Shown: positions 15,637 to 23,182 of the stretch, piece by piece
Position numbering within the stretch: the stretch's first letter is position 1
Layout of the letters: every line of letters begins with the position of its first letter
IMG/VR virus record: IMGVR_UViG_3300042898_003314
Location: 1-42,677 of that record
From: a virus
Strand: one strand, 5' to 3'
DNA length: 42,677 nt
Notes under the pieces: generated by a model
Databases searched by the model: none
Seen by the model: only the letters and a program-made list of their open reading frames with translations
Told to the model about the DNA's origin: nothing
Position numbers and translations under genes: made by a program

Positions 15637-15815
15637 CACAGACTCCTTATATGATCAATTACTTGGTTTGCTTCCGGAAAACCCGTATCTTCTTTGCCAC
15701 GCATAAAAACATCTTCTAATTCTTGTTGCATACGCAGAACTGCCGCAAAGTACACGCCTAGTTCTTTGGGGCTTAACTTGGCACTCATTGTATAAATTTT
15801 CTTTTCAACTGCCAT
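15636..15815 (-). CDS. 59-residue protein, short conserved-looking gene
   Basis: This small frame begins ATG at 15815 (MAVEKKIYTMSAKLSPKELG) and ends TGA, overlapping the ATG of the next gene. AAGGAG lies 6 bases before its start, and it fits exactly between neighbours, with 2 bases to the upstream stop. The predicted protein is helical and mildly amphipathic (YFAAVLRMQQELEDVFMRG, about 22-40), with no known motif. The ribosome site and exact tiling support a real gene. Confidence 0.75.
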   Translation of the reverse strand: MAVEKKIYTMSAKLSPKELGVYFAAVLRMQQELEDVFMRGKEDTGFPEANQVIDHIRSL

Positions 15816-15817
15816 GA

Positions 15818-16018
15818 TTAACTCCTTACAATGTCAAAGATACTGTTCTGCAAACGGGCTACATCTTCGTTGGGCACAAAAAAGTCTGTGCAGGGATCCC
15901 AGTACTCACCGGCCTTGGGATCATAATACAACACCTGGCCATTGGGATAGTGGAATGGGCCTTCAAGTCCTTTGCGTGGACCATAATCTTTATTGTGTTT
16001 AAAAACATAATATGACAT
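15818..16018 (-). CDS. Small phage protein of unknown function
   Basis: This 66-residue protein (MSYYVFKHNKDYGPRKG) has a beta-rich middle, GQVLYYDPKAGEYWDPCTDFF (about 27-47), and a helical tail. I recall similar short proteins in phages, function unknown. It follows the 164-residue gene by 20 bases and is probably read from the promoter at 16568-16596. Confidence 0.65.
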   Translation of the reverse strand: MSYYVFKHNKDYGPRKGLEGPFHYPNGQVLYYDPKAGEYWDPCTDFFVPNEDVARLQNSIFDIVRS

Positions 16019-16038
16019 GTTGAATCCTTAAACTAAAA

Positions 16039-16533
16039 TTAAGAGCCGGTGGACAAGAACAACACAGTAGAGTCAATCGACGACTGTTCAAAGCCTTCGA
16101 TGTAGACATGATGATTGTCGGTGCTATTGCGAATTGCCGCATTGGCCGCAACATATAGAGCCGCCCATGTAAGACCATTTATCTCAACCACAATATCCTT
16201 GTCAGTCATCCAATCTTTATATACCACAGTGGTGGCACCTTCAAAAGTATGACGGTCATTGAGATTGTTGACCTCAAACATAGACCAAACTGTGGCTAGA
16301 CCTAGATCGTTGCGAACATTTTCATAATGTGAAAATTTGTTTTCAAACGCATTGTTATCCTGTTCGTAAGCACCTTCAAGTCCTTTGTCAATTTCAGCCT
16401 TGGCCTGGAGCAATTTTTTGAACAACAAAGGATGAATGGTATCTTCTAATTCGCCCATGATTGCGGACAATTTGCACAGGCCATTATGCACATTTTTGAA
16501 TTCTTCTGTTGTCAAAGTAGGGCTACAGTTCAT
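16039..16533 (-). CDS. Conserved phage protein of unknown function
   Basis: This 164-residue protein has a helical N-terminal half and a C-terminal part with VRNDLGLATVWSMFEV (about 73-88), NGLTWAALYVAANAAIRNS (about 117-135) and DNHHVYIEGF. I recall this pattern in many phage and plasmid proteins of unknown role. GGAGCAAATTT separates the ribosome site from ATG. A near-consensus extended -10 promoter lies 35-63 bases upstream, so it is the first gene of an early-type unit that includes the small genes down to about 15.2 kb. Confidence 0.7.
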   Translation of the reverse strand: MNCSPTLTTEEFKNVHNGLCKLSAIMGELEDTIHPLLFKKLLQAKAEIDKGLEGAYEQDNNAFENKFSHYENVRNDLGLATVWSMFEVNNLNDRHTFEGATTVVYKDWMTDKDIVVEINGLTWAALYVAANAAIRNSTDNHHVYIEGFEQSSIDSTVLFLSTGS

Positions 16534-16567
16534 AAATTTGCTCCGTTAGTTAACTGTCTATGTATGT

Positions 16568-16596
16568 ATTATAGCAAATTGGGTGTTTTTGGTCAA
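16568..16596 (-). promoter_or_regulatory. Strong sigma70-type promoter with extended -10
   Basis: TTGACC (16596-16591), a 17-base spacer and TATAAT (16573-16568), preceded by TGC (extended -10). It is followed by a leader of about 30 bases and the gene at 16533. It shares the exact string TTTGCTATAATA with the promoter at 17054-17082. Confidence 0.85.
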
Positions 16597-16622
16597 CCAT
16601 TTTGTGTTGTTTTTACACAACA

Positions 16623-17024
16623 CTACACTTCCAATGCCCTGCGTATGATAATTTCTTGTTTGGCAAAGGCCTGAACTTCCCATGGCTGTTGCAGGTATGG
16701 ATAATTTCTGTGATAAAATTTGCCGTTCCACTTTTTACCATTGCGGGTGACTTTCAACGTGCCTTTAGCAAATTGAGCAACATGAGTCAATTCGTGTGCT
16801 AGGGTGGCACCTAGCTCCCATAGATTTTTTACCGGTTTCAAAACAACCAAATAAGTGTCAAGGCCTTGTAACGGCACAGTGGTTCCTAAATCTTCTAATT
16901 CTTTATCTATAATAATGTGCAAGAGTTTTTTACTCTTTGTGAGTTTCAACTGCTCCAGCATCGAAGGCAACAGTGACTCAACAAATGCTTTGGTTTTAGA
17001 ACTTCCTTCAACATAAAATTCCAT
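16623..17024 (-). CDS. HExxH zinc metallopeptidase-like protein
   Basis: This 133-residue protein contains the zincin motif HELTH (about 77-81) in LAHELTHVAQFAKG, and a downstream QPWEVQAFAKQE (about 113-124) whose Glu could be the third zinc ligand as in gluzincins. Small SprT/minigluzincin-like phage proteins look like this. There is no signal peptide, so it acts in the cytoplasm. AGGAG lies 5 bases before the ATG at 17024; an in-frame GTG one codon earlier is less likely. It has its own consensus promoter. The substrate is unknown. Confidence 0.8.
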   Translation of the reverse strand: MEFYVEGSSKTKAFVESLLPSMLEQLKLTKSKKLLHIIIDKELEDLGTTVPLQGLDTYLVVLKPVKNLWELGATLAHELTHVAQFAKGTLKVTRNGKKWNGKFYHRNYPYLQQPWEVQAFAKQEIIIRRALEV

Positions 17025-17053
17025 CACAACTCCTAATTTTTTACTATGCTGTT

Positions 17054-17082
17054 ATTATAGCAAATAGACAATTAGTTGTCAA
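17054..17082 (-). promoter_or_regulatory. Perfect consensus sigma70 promoter
   Basis: TTGACA (17082-17077), a 17-base spacer and TATAAT (17059-17054) with TGC just upstream of the -10. Both hexamers match the bacterial consensus exactly. It drives the metallopeptidase gene with a leader of about 23 bases, and is probably used immediately on infection by host RNA polymerase. Confidence 0.9.
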
Positions 17083-17109
17083 ATCACAGTGTTGTAAAAA
17101 AACAACAAA

Positions 17110-18060
17110 TCAACTTGTTGTTATATTGGCTGCTTCAGTAGAAGTGTATGTGGCAGGTATCAGATTGGCAGTGGGCTGAGGTGGAATGGAGTTTGCTGGA
17201 ATGGTACTGTTTGTGGTTACTCCTGCGTTTCTCAGTGCCGCTTCATTCCTTCCTTCACGCAATGCACCCACTACACATTGACCAGTAAATGTGTTCAAAT
17301 CTGCTACACCTTCAAGAAATTGTGTCATCCCACCTTGTGTAGTATCTGTGGCATAGGAAGGCAAGCTATATACAAATCCAAATATGCTTGATTGTTGACC
17401 AGATGTTTGCAGTGTGAAATCTATGTTGGCTGCCTGTTGGGTATATTGTTCATTGGCAAATTGACTGCCCATGCCATACCAATTGCTGTTCATGGACGCA
17501 GTTTGTACAGGATAACTTACAATCAAATTAGCAATGTTAGCGTCTGCACCTGGTATCAGTGCAGTGTCAAAACACTCGTCAGCAGTGGCATATGATCCTG
17601 CATAGGGTCCGCTGGGAATTAATATGCTAGATCCGCCAGGAGGATCTGGCAATGGATAATCATAATCACCATTGACAACATTTGCCATTATTTGATATGT
17701 GGTGCTTAGACCACTCACGTTCATAGTGGCAATATTACCAATGGCTTCTGTGATGGGTGCAACGTATCCTATACCCGAAGCCACACCAATTGAATTTACA
17801 ATATTGGTGGTTGTTGTGGAATAACTGCCTTGATTAAATGTTGAAGTGTAAAATTGTGTAACATCGTTGGGCACTGGTTGTGACAATGCAGTGACCAAGG
17901 GCAAATCTTTTGTGGTTTCTAAATTGGAAATTACATTGGCCATCACAGGCAACGGATTGTTTGAGATGCCAGATATTTGTTGCAGTGCCACACTCAATGC
18001 CTTGTTGGCCAGAGCCTGATCTGGCGGTATTATTTGTTGCAGTCTATCCAATGTGATCAT
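17110..18060 (-). CDS. Structural-looking protein, downstream half of a pair
   Basis: This 316-residue protein (MITLDRLQQIIPPDQALANKAL) is rich in Ala, Asn, Ser, Thr and Ile, low in charge, and contains a Pro-rich turn YDYPLPDPPGGSS (about 133-145). Its composition is that of a virion or baseplate protein. It is coupled by ATGA to the 330-residue gene before it, which follows the PAAR gene, so a tail-tip role is inferred. I recall a single longer protein in other T4-like phages that seems to join the two halves. No enzymatic motif is visible. Confidence 0.6.
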   Translation of the reverse strand: MITLDRLQQIIPPDQALANKALSVALQQISGISNNPLPVMANVISNLETTKDLPLVTALSQPVPNDVTQFYTSTFNQGSYSTTTTNIVNSIGVASGIGYVAPITEAIGNIATMNVSGLSTTYQIMANVVNGDYDYPLPDPPGGSSILIPSGPYAGSYATADECFDTALIPGADANIANLIVSYPVQTASMNSNWYGMGSQFANEQYTQQAANIDFTLQTSGQQSSIFGFVYSLPSYATDTTQGGMTQFLEGVADLNTFTGQCVVGALREGRNEAALRNAGVTTNSTIPANSIPPQPTANLIPATYTSTEAANITTS

Positions 18061-19049
18061 GTTTGACTCGTTAAAACATAAGCTGGCAATGTTCTTATCA
18101 AGTTGGTATTTACTGCCCCATTACTATCAGTATAGATAGGATAAGTGTTTGGCCCCAATGGCACTGTTAAACTTTCAAAGCTGGTGGGAAATAGTTTTAC
18201 AGGATTCAGTAAATCTGCCATGGTTGTGATACCTGTGGTTTGTACATTTAATAAAGTTAAAATTTGAACAAGATCTTCACCAGTGATGTAGGTCATTGCA
18301 TTGTACATTAATTTTTGTGCTGAATCTTCAACGCTTACTGTGGTGTCTGTCAGATTTACTACTACATCTTCTGGAACTCCTGCCAGTACAAATGCTATGC
18401 TAAGACTAGGCATCACACCTACCACACTGTAAATTTGTTGCACAAGAGCCAATGGACTGCCAAGATTGTTTAAATTATTTGTGTTGATCAATTGTCCTAA
18501 GTTGGCCAAGTCTTGTCCAAAAGCCACAGTGGCCAAATTAACTGCTGTAACTGATCCAGTGATCATACTGTTCATATTGGTAAATGTGCTGCCCAAATAA
18601 TTTTGACCATTTATTGCACTGTTTACAAAAGTCGAAGTTTGAATATTATACGCACTGGCTTGGCTCAGTGTCTGACAGAATTTGCCAATATCGCCGTTGC
18701 CCAAGATCTCATTGGCAGATTTTACTAACACACTGGTGAATCCAGCAATGTTGTTGCCTACCTGTGCGTCTGCATCAAGATCAATTGTGTAAGTGTATGG
18801 TATTGAATCTGCCAATGCTGGACAGGTATTACTGGCCAAAACATTCAAGTTGGCAATGGTAGCATTGCTGATTGCTTGGTTGCTGATGGCAGTTTCAATG
18901 CAGGTTATTAGCGGACTGATTAAAGCAGTAGTGATATAAGAGCTGATAGCAGTGGTTAATTCTGCATTGACAGCAAGTCCTTGATTTTGTAATAACCCAG
19001 CGCCAGCATTGACCTGCAATGGGGTTAATATACTAGGAGTAGTGTACAA
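18057..19049 (-). CDS. Structural-looking protein following the PAAR gene
   Basis: This 330-residue protein is rich in Asn, Thr, Ala and Leu, poor in Lys/Arg, with many short helices, and contains MADLLNPVKLFPTSFESLTV (about 285-304), a phrase I associate with virion proteins of T4-like cyanophages. The only suitable start is TTG at 19049, with an AGGG just upstream overlapping the PAAR stop. It ends in an ATGA overlap with its partner. Probably part of the baseplate or central spike; function unproven. Confidence 0.6.
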   Translation of the reverse strand: MYTTPSILTPLQVNAGAGLLQNQGLAVNAELTTAISSYITTALISPLITCIETAISNQAISNATIANLNVLASNTCPALADSIPYTYTIDLDADAQVGNNIAGFTSVLVKSANEILGNGDIGKFCQTLSQASAYNIQTSTFVNSAINGQNYLGSTFTNMNSMITGSVTAVNLATVAFGQDLANLGQLINTNNLNNLGSPLALVQQIYSVVGVMPSLSIAFVLAGVPEDVVVNLTDTTVSVEDSAQKLMYNAMTYITGEDLVQILTLLNVQTTGITTMADLLNPVKLFPTSFESLTVPLGPNTYPIYTDSNGAVNTNLIRTLPAYVLTSQT

Positions 19050-19053
19050 CTTG

Positions 19054-19344
19054 TTACCCTACCAAAACATCAGTGCTACCAATGCTTCGAGAATGTCCGC
19101 AATTGTCAACATCACCCGATGTGCATATAGGTACGCCATTGACCAGCACAGTAAAATTCGAACTGGTAGTTTGTGCAAAACAATGAATAGGAGGGCAACG
19201 TGGTTTTCCACAACAAAAATGCGGTGTAACTCTTGCACCAATGGTGGCCACTGGTCGGCCGTTGACCAGCACAGTGGGATCACCTGTCATGATTACTCCC
19301 CCCATAATGTTGGCATCACCAACTCTTTGCACCGGTCCTGGCAT
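19054..19344 (-). CDS. PAAR-motif tail-spike tip protein
   Basis: This 96-residue protein has the layout of PAAR proteins, small cones that sharpen the central spike of contractile tails. It has MPGPVQRVGDANIMGG at the start, then two copies of a VLVNGxP hairpin (TVLVNGRPVATIG, about 24-36, and TVLVNGVPICTSGD, about 65-78), with Pro-x-His, His and Cys residues (TPHFCCGKPRCPPIHC) able to bind a metal. T4 gp5.4 has the same role. It sits directly before two large structural-looking proteins, with four-base gaps on both sides. Assignment is firm on the repeats and context. Confidence 0.88.
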   Translation of the reverse strand: MPGPVQRVGDANIMGGVIMTGDPTVLVNGRPVATIGARVTPHFCCGKPRCPPIHCFAQTTSSNFTVLVNGVPICTSGDVDNCGHSRSIGSTDVLVG

Positions 19345-19348
19345 AATA

Positions 19349-19654
19349 TTATCCTAATAGAATTTTGCTATTGTTGCGAACTGCTTTGATTCCTGTAGTT
19401 GCTTCCAAATAGTGGTCGCACACTTCTTCTCTTGTTTGGCAGACCATTGCAATTGCAGTTTTATTTATAGCGATATTTTGTTTGGGATCTCCAGTGAACA
19501 CAGTAAAAATCAACTGTATTCCTTTTTCCGTAGGCACTGCACTCAGTGGATTTTCTACCACATAATGATCCTCATTGTTTTTAATAATTTTAGCAACAAC
19601 TTCATCTGCATTGGTTAGTTTTAGAGTATAAACTCGGTTTAATTCGATTTCCAT
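19349..19654 (-). CDS. Conserved T4-like phage protein, Sm-like beta fold
   Basis: This 101-residue protein starts MEIELNRVYTLKLTNADEVVAKII, a pattern of five short strands that recalls Sm/SH3-like barrels. I recall relatives in many T4-like phages ending ATTGIK...ILG, always unannotated. The start at 19654 has AAGGA 7 bases upstream, after the glutaredoxin stop; a longer frame overlapping glutaredoxin is rejected. It lies between redox genes and the PAAR gene, so it may be either regulatory or virion-linked. A TATAAATA inside it (19469-19462) is noted as probably coincidental. Confidence 0.65.
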   Translation of the reverse strand: MEIELNRVYTLKLTNADEVVAKIIKNNEDHYVVENPLSAVPTEKGIQLIFTVFTGDPKQNIAINKTAIAMVCQTREEVCDHYLEATTGIKAVRNNSKILLG

Positions 19655-19655
19655 A

Positions 19656-19880
19656 TTATCCTTGTAAAAATTGACGTAGCTCTGTAAATCCACCTATTAA
19701 CTTGTCATCAATGAATATTTGTGGCACTGCTCTGGCATTGGGCACTGCTTCTAATAGATCTTCTTTGGTATAGCCATCACCAATTTTCTTTTCTTCAAAC
19801 GTTATTCCTTTGCTGGTCAACAATGCAGTTGCTTGTTCACAATAAGGGCACTGATACTTACTCCATATAATTGCTTTCAT
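19656..19880 (-). CDS. Glutaredoxin
   Basis: This 74-residue thioredoxin-fold protein has the active site CPYC (Cys11, Cys14), a cis-proline region RAVPQIFID (about 50-58) and the GG of the glutathione site (LIGGFTEL). It is a classic dithiol glutaredoxin and can reduce ribonucleotide reductase and peroxiredoxin with glutathione. It directly follows the peroxiredoxin gene (1-base gap) and nrdB, so supplying electrons to both is the natural reading. T4 NrdC plays a comparable part. Confidence 0.93.
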   Translation of the reverse strand: MKAIIWSKYQCPYCEQATALLTSKGITFEEKKIGDGYTKEDLLEAVPNARAVPQIFIDDKLIGGFTELRQFLQG

Positions 19881-19881
19881 A

Positions 19882-20409
19882 TTATGCCCCTGATAGATGT
19901 TTCATCACGTTTTCAGGACTAGAAACACCGTAGGGATCTGGATCTGTTGCGCTTGATTCTGGTTCAACAAACATGTGTTCTACTTGGCCGTTGTTGACTA
20001 CTGCAGCATAACGGCGACTACGTCGACCAAAACCAATGGCACTCATGTCAACTGTCATGCCCATGCCTTCTGTGAAAGCACCAGCACCGTCTGGTATGAC
20101 TTGAACATTCTTGATGTTCAATGCTCGGGCCCATTCGTTCATAACAAATCCGTCGTTTACTGAGACACAATAGATTGCATCAATGCCTTTTGCTTGAAAA
20201 TCAGCAAACTGTTCTTCAAAGCCGGGTAGTTGGTACGTTGAACAGGTTGGTGTAAACGCCCCTGGAAGGCTAAACACAATAATTCGTTTTTTTGCAAACA
20301 AATCATTGCTTGTTTTAAAAACAAACTCGCCGCCAATAGGGCATCCACCGCCTTTGGGTTCTTCGTCGCCTTGTCTAAAGGCAAATGTTACATTTGGTAT
20401 ACTTTGCAT
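19882..20409 (-). CDS. Peroxiredoxin, Prx5 type
   Basis: This 175-residue protein has the Prx5 active site LPGAFTPTCSTYQLPGF (about 48-64), with peroxidatic Cys56 and the Thr53 that positions it. Prx5 enzymes reduce hydrogen and organic peroxides using glutathione/glutaredoxin or thioredoxin. The start at 20409 has AGGA 8 bases upstream; a 60-codon N-terminal extension of the frame overlaps nrdB and is rejected. In some bacteria Prx5 is fused to glutaredoxin; here the two lie as adjacent genes one base apart. Together with nrdB this suggests a redox module guarding the tyrosyl-radical reductase. Confidence 0.9.
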   Translation of the reverse strand: MQSIPNVTFAFRQGDEEPKGGGCPIGGEFVFKTSNDLFAKKRIIVFSLPGAFTPTCSTYQLPGFEEQFADFQAKGIDAIYCVSVNDGFVMNEWARALNIKNVQVIPDGAGAFTEGMGMTVDMSAIGFGRRSRRYAAVVNNGQVEHMFVEPESSATDPDPYGVSSPENVMKHLSGA

Positions 20410-20419
20410 TTTTGTTTCC

Positions 20420-21520
20420 TTATAAGTTTGGTAATTCATCGTAGTCAAGTTGGTCAGACATAACTCCAATAACATAGTTAGTCGATTCATTCTCCTGGAG
20501 TGCAGTTTGTTTGTTTGATGTATTGACGTGTTTGTTGAACCAAGGTATTGGTGTTGTTTTGGGCGCATTGGCTTGATACTTGATACCAATGTCTTTCAAT
20601 GCTGATACTGCGGTGTAGTCTACAAAGTCTTTGAGAATATTTGCATTTAGGCCAATCACTGGGCCTAGTTTGAACAAATAGTCTGCCCAGTCTTTTTCTT
20701 CGCGAATAACATCCATGTACAATTGATATACCTCTTGTTCACATTCTTGTTTGGCTTCAACGAAACGAGGATCTTCCTTGACCACTTGATTAATCAAATA
20801 AGCAGTCCATCCCTTGTGTAGCAGTTCGTCTTGCAAGATCAATTGAATAATGTTACCATTGCCAATGAAGATTTTATTCTCTACCATGGCTAGGCTTGTT
20901 GCAAAGCTGACCATAAAGCGGAAAGCTTCCAGAGCATAGCTGGCATGTAGTGCCAACCATACTGCGCAAACGTGTTCTTTCTCTGTGACTTTTTGGCCAA
21001 GTTCTTTGCGGCAGTTGATAACGTGTAGCTTGTCATAGTAGTTGCCCACACTGGATGCCATGTCCACAATCTCTTTAGTGTCATGGATAGTGTTAAACAC
21101 ATCCTTGGGTACATTGTAGATGTTGCGAATGATATGGCTGTAGCTTTTACTATGGATGTTTGTTTCAAAAAATCCCCAGTTGTACATCAGTGCTTCAACT
21201 TCAGGTAGACTACAAACAGGAGTGAATACCTGGGTTGGTCCACGTCCTTGTAAACTGTCTAATGCAGTTTGTCTCAGCAGGTTGCTGGTGAAAATGTGCT
21301 TGACTGCTTGACTTGCATCTTTAAAGTCATTGCTGTCTTTGGTCAAACTGATCTCTTCTGGTTGCCAAAAGAAGCCGCGAGCAGTGGCATCAAAGTCTGC
21401 AATTTTTTTATATTTTACTTCTTCAAAGCGTTGAATAGTCACTGGACCTGCTGGATCTAGAAACATCTTGCGACTTAGATAGTCTGTTTTAGTTGTTAAG
21501 TTGTATTGTTGTTTACTCAT
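20420..21520 (-). CDS. nrdB: Ribonucleotide reductase class Ia, beta subunit
   Basis: This 366-residue protein carries the di-iron/tyrosyl radical centre. By comparison with E. coli NrdB, the ligands are Asp88 (TALDSLQGR), Glu119, His123, Glu199 (YALEAFRF), Glu233 and His236 (LQDELLH), with radical Tyr127 in SKSYSHI. The first helix reads FFETNIHS, so Glu and His are one residue further apart than in the E. coli SETIHS. The C-terminal tail (LDYDELPNL) resembles the peptide that docks on NrdA. It is joined to the methyltransferase upstream by a TAATG overlap and is followed by peroxiredoxin and glutaredoxin. Confidence 0.95.
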   Translation of the reverse strand: MSKQQYNLTTKTDYLSRKMFLDPAGPVTIQRFEEVKYKKIADFDATARGFFWQPEEISLTKDSNDFKDASQAVKHIFTSNLLRQTALDSLQGRGPTQVFTPVCSLPEVEALMYNWGFFETNIHSKSYSHIIRNIYNVPKDVFNTIHDTKEIVDMASSVGNYYDKLHVINCRKELGQKVTEKEHVCAVWLALHASYALEAFRFMVSFATSLAMVENKIFIGNGNIIQLILQDELLHKGWTAYLINQVVKEDPRFVEAKQECEQEVYQLYMDVIREEKDWADYLFKLGPVIGLNANILKDFVDYTAVSALKDIGIKYQANAPKTTPIPWFNKHVNTSNKQTALQENESTNYVIGVMSDQLDYDELPNL

Positions 21521-22410
21521 TATTCGTTCCTTAAAATATCTATCATCTTGTTTTCGTAATGTACTACTTCCATAAAATAACTATCCGAGTGCGATTTAAC
21601 TGTTAGAATTCTATTAATTTTTAAGCCGCCGTCTCTAATAGAAGTTATATGGTCAGACGGTTGCGAGCCATCCTTGTGTTTCATTAACAAAATTTTTCCG
21701 TTGGGCATTAAATTTTTTTTAATTTTCAGAAAAAAGTCATTATGTATTTGCCAGCCAGGGTCTTGGGTTATTCTGTGTAATCTAGAATTGCTAGACCTAA
21801 TCAAATTCATATTATCAAAGTTTGGCGGGTTAGCTACAATTAGATCAAACAATTTATTTTCGAGACGGTCAACAGTTGCCCCTTGAACTGTTTCCATATT
21901 TTTTTGTTCTAATCTATCAGGTCTACTTCTCCAGGTGTTTTTGCAGGCTTCTAATGCAGGTGCATACAAATCCATCATTGTAATAGAATTAACAACATTA
22001 TCGGCTATTAATCTAAACCCAATAAATCCAGGGCCAGAGCACCACTCTAGACAATTATCAAATTGTTGCCCAGGGTATATTTTTGCAAGAACTAACGGGT
22101 ACAACTGGCTATGGCTCCGACCGTATCCGTCGATTTCTTTGGTGTAATGTACATCAAAGTCTTTGGCCACTGCAAATTTTTCAAGGTCACCACTGGATTG
22201 CAAATTATTATATTTTTCACAATAACCGCGGCCTTCGTGAAAAACTTCTATGTCATTGTCGCTTAACTCGACATACTGTAATCCGTTATGTACGTTGATA
22301 ATTTCTTGTTTTATTTTGTCAGTCAAGAATTTAAATTCATACTCAGTTACACACTCCGGCCAGCTTTGATCCTTGATGTTATTATAATAAGTTAACCAAG
22401 AATTAATCAT
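21520..22410 (-). CDS. SAM-dependent methyltransferase, PrmC/HemK-like, copy A
   Basis: This 296-residue protein has the Rossmann glycine motif ECS-type LEWCSGPGFIGF (about 119-130), acidic DLYAPA and the catalytic NPPN (about 192-195 in IVANPPNFD), followed by a core beta-sheet. NPP(Y/F/N/H) methyltransferases act on Gln, Asn, adenine or other planar amides. It is related to the 214-residue protein at 24012-24656 (same WCSGP.FIGF and NPP blocks) but has about 90 extra N-terminal residues. The start at 22410 overlaps the AhpD-like remnant. A target in the ribosome, DNA or phage protein cannot be chosen. Confidence 0.75.
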   Translation of the reverse strand: MINSWLTYYNNIKDQSWPECVTEYEFKFLTDKIKQEIINVHNGLQYVELSDNDIEVFHEGRGYCEKYNNLQSSGDLEKFAVAKDFDVHYTKEIDGYGRSHSQLYPLVLAKIYPGQQFDNCLEWCSGPGFIGFRLIADNVVNSITMMDLYAPALEACKNTWRSRPDRLEQKNMETVQGATVDRLENKLFDLIVANPPNFDNMNLIRSSNSRLHRITQDPGWQIHNDFFLKIKKNLMPNGKILLMKHKDGSQPSDHITSIRDGGLKINRILTVKSHSDSYFMEVVHYENKMIDILRNE

Positions 22411-22552
22411 ATTGTCCAAAATAATGCCCGGCGATGGTGGGCGTAGCAACATCAGCATCCAATGTACTGCAAAGCAACACTGCATCCAGATTTAATTTTG
22501 TATCTTTAGTGTAGTCTGGTAATACACCCTTTACTGATTCAATAAAACTCAT
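22403..22552 (-). pseudogene. AhpD-like N-terminal remnant, 49 codons
   Basis: A frame from ATG 22552 to TAA 22403 encodes 49 residues that begin like AhpD/carboxymuconolactone-decarboxylase proteins: LPDYTKDTKLNLDAV (about 12-26) matches the N-terminal LPEYAKDIKLNL of mycobacterial AhpD as I recall it. Similarity ends near residue 36 and the catalytic CxxC domain is missing. The start forms an ATGA overlap with the upstream gene and its end overlaps the methyltransferase start by 8 bases. It could be a decayed alkyl-hydroperoxidase gene, or a shortened gene kept for translational coupling. Confidence 0.6.
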
Positions 22553-23181
22553 TTTTTTTCTTCAATAGTATAGAACCAATCATCTCCGGCGCTCCACTTG
22601 CGTGTGCCATCCACTGTCCATAAATTTTGAGCAGCTTTAAAATCTGGGAACTTGACATTACCAGAAATCAAACTTTGATCATACCATAAACATCTGTTAT
22701 TGGGTTGACAGGCAAATTGACCATTTTCTAATCGTATAAAATTAAAACTCTTGTGTTCTTCTGCAACTTCAGTAAAACCGGTATCTACATCCATGCCATC
22801 AGCACAAAAGTCCACGGTGAACAAGTAAGTTCCGTAGTGCCACTCTTTGTCTTTGCCTAGAAATTTTACACCCAAATTACGTAGACCTATTTTTTCAATG
22901 ATGGTAAAACGATAGCCCATGCAGTCCCAGAGTTGCAGAGTGTCAATGGGCAATGTGCCTGTATAGTTCTCTTGCCACACATACGCATGAATAGGCAACT
23001 TGTCATACAGTGCTCCGTAATTGGGCAACAATGATTCTATGCGAAACACCTGCCCTCTGAGGGCTTTGAGACTAACCCAGATGGCTGGTTCTAATTCTCC
23101 ATGACCTTTTTCAAAGTTATAGAGAAACTCTCGTTTAACAAAACATTTGATTGGCGGTAACGATCCTACAATATAACTCAT
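22549..23181 (-). CDS. Conserved phage protein of unknown function
   Basis: This 210-residue protein (MSYIVGSLPPIKCFVKREFLY) is globular, with many aromatic residues and cysteines; strong-looking stretches are ELEPAIWVSLKALRGQVFRIESLLPNYG (about 30-57) and YGTYLFTVDFC. I recall near relatives in large marine T4-like phages near nrd genes, role unknown. The start at 23181 sits just after the aldolase stop. It precedes the AhpD-like remnant in an ATGA overlap. No catalytic signature is evident. Confidence 0.7.
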   Translation of the reverse strand: MSYIVGSLPPIKCFVKREFLYNFEKGHGELEPAIWVSLKALRGQVFRIESLLPNYGALYDKLPIHAYVWQENYTGTLPIDTLQLWDCMGYRFTIIEKIGLRNLGVKFLGKDKEWHYGTYLFTVDFCADGMDVDTGFTEVAEEHKSFNFIRLENGQFACQPNNRCLWYDQSLISGNVKFPDFKAAQNLWTVDGTRKWSAGDDWFYTIEEKK

Positions 23182-23182
23182 A

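Noticed and set aside
19462-19469. TATAAATA late box inside the 101-residue gene
   Set aside because: It encodes conserved residues and lies about 118 bases from the next start, much farther than the other boxes.
20410-20589. 60-codon N-terminal extension of peroxiredoxin
   Set aside because: It overlaps nrdB in another frame, and the 20409 start has a ribosome site.
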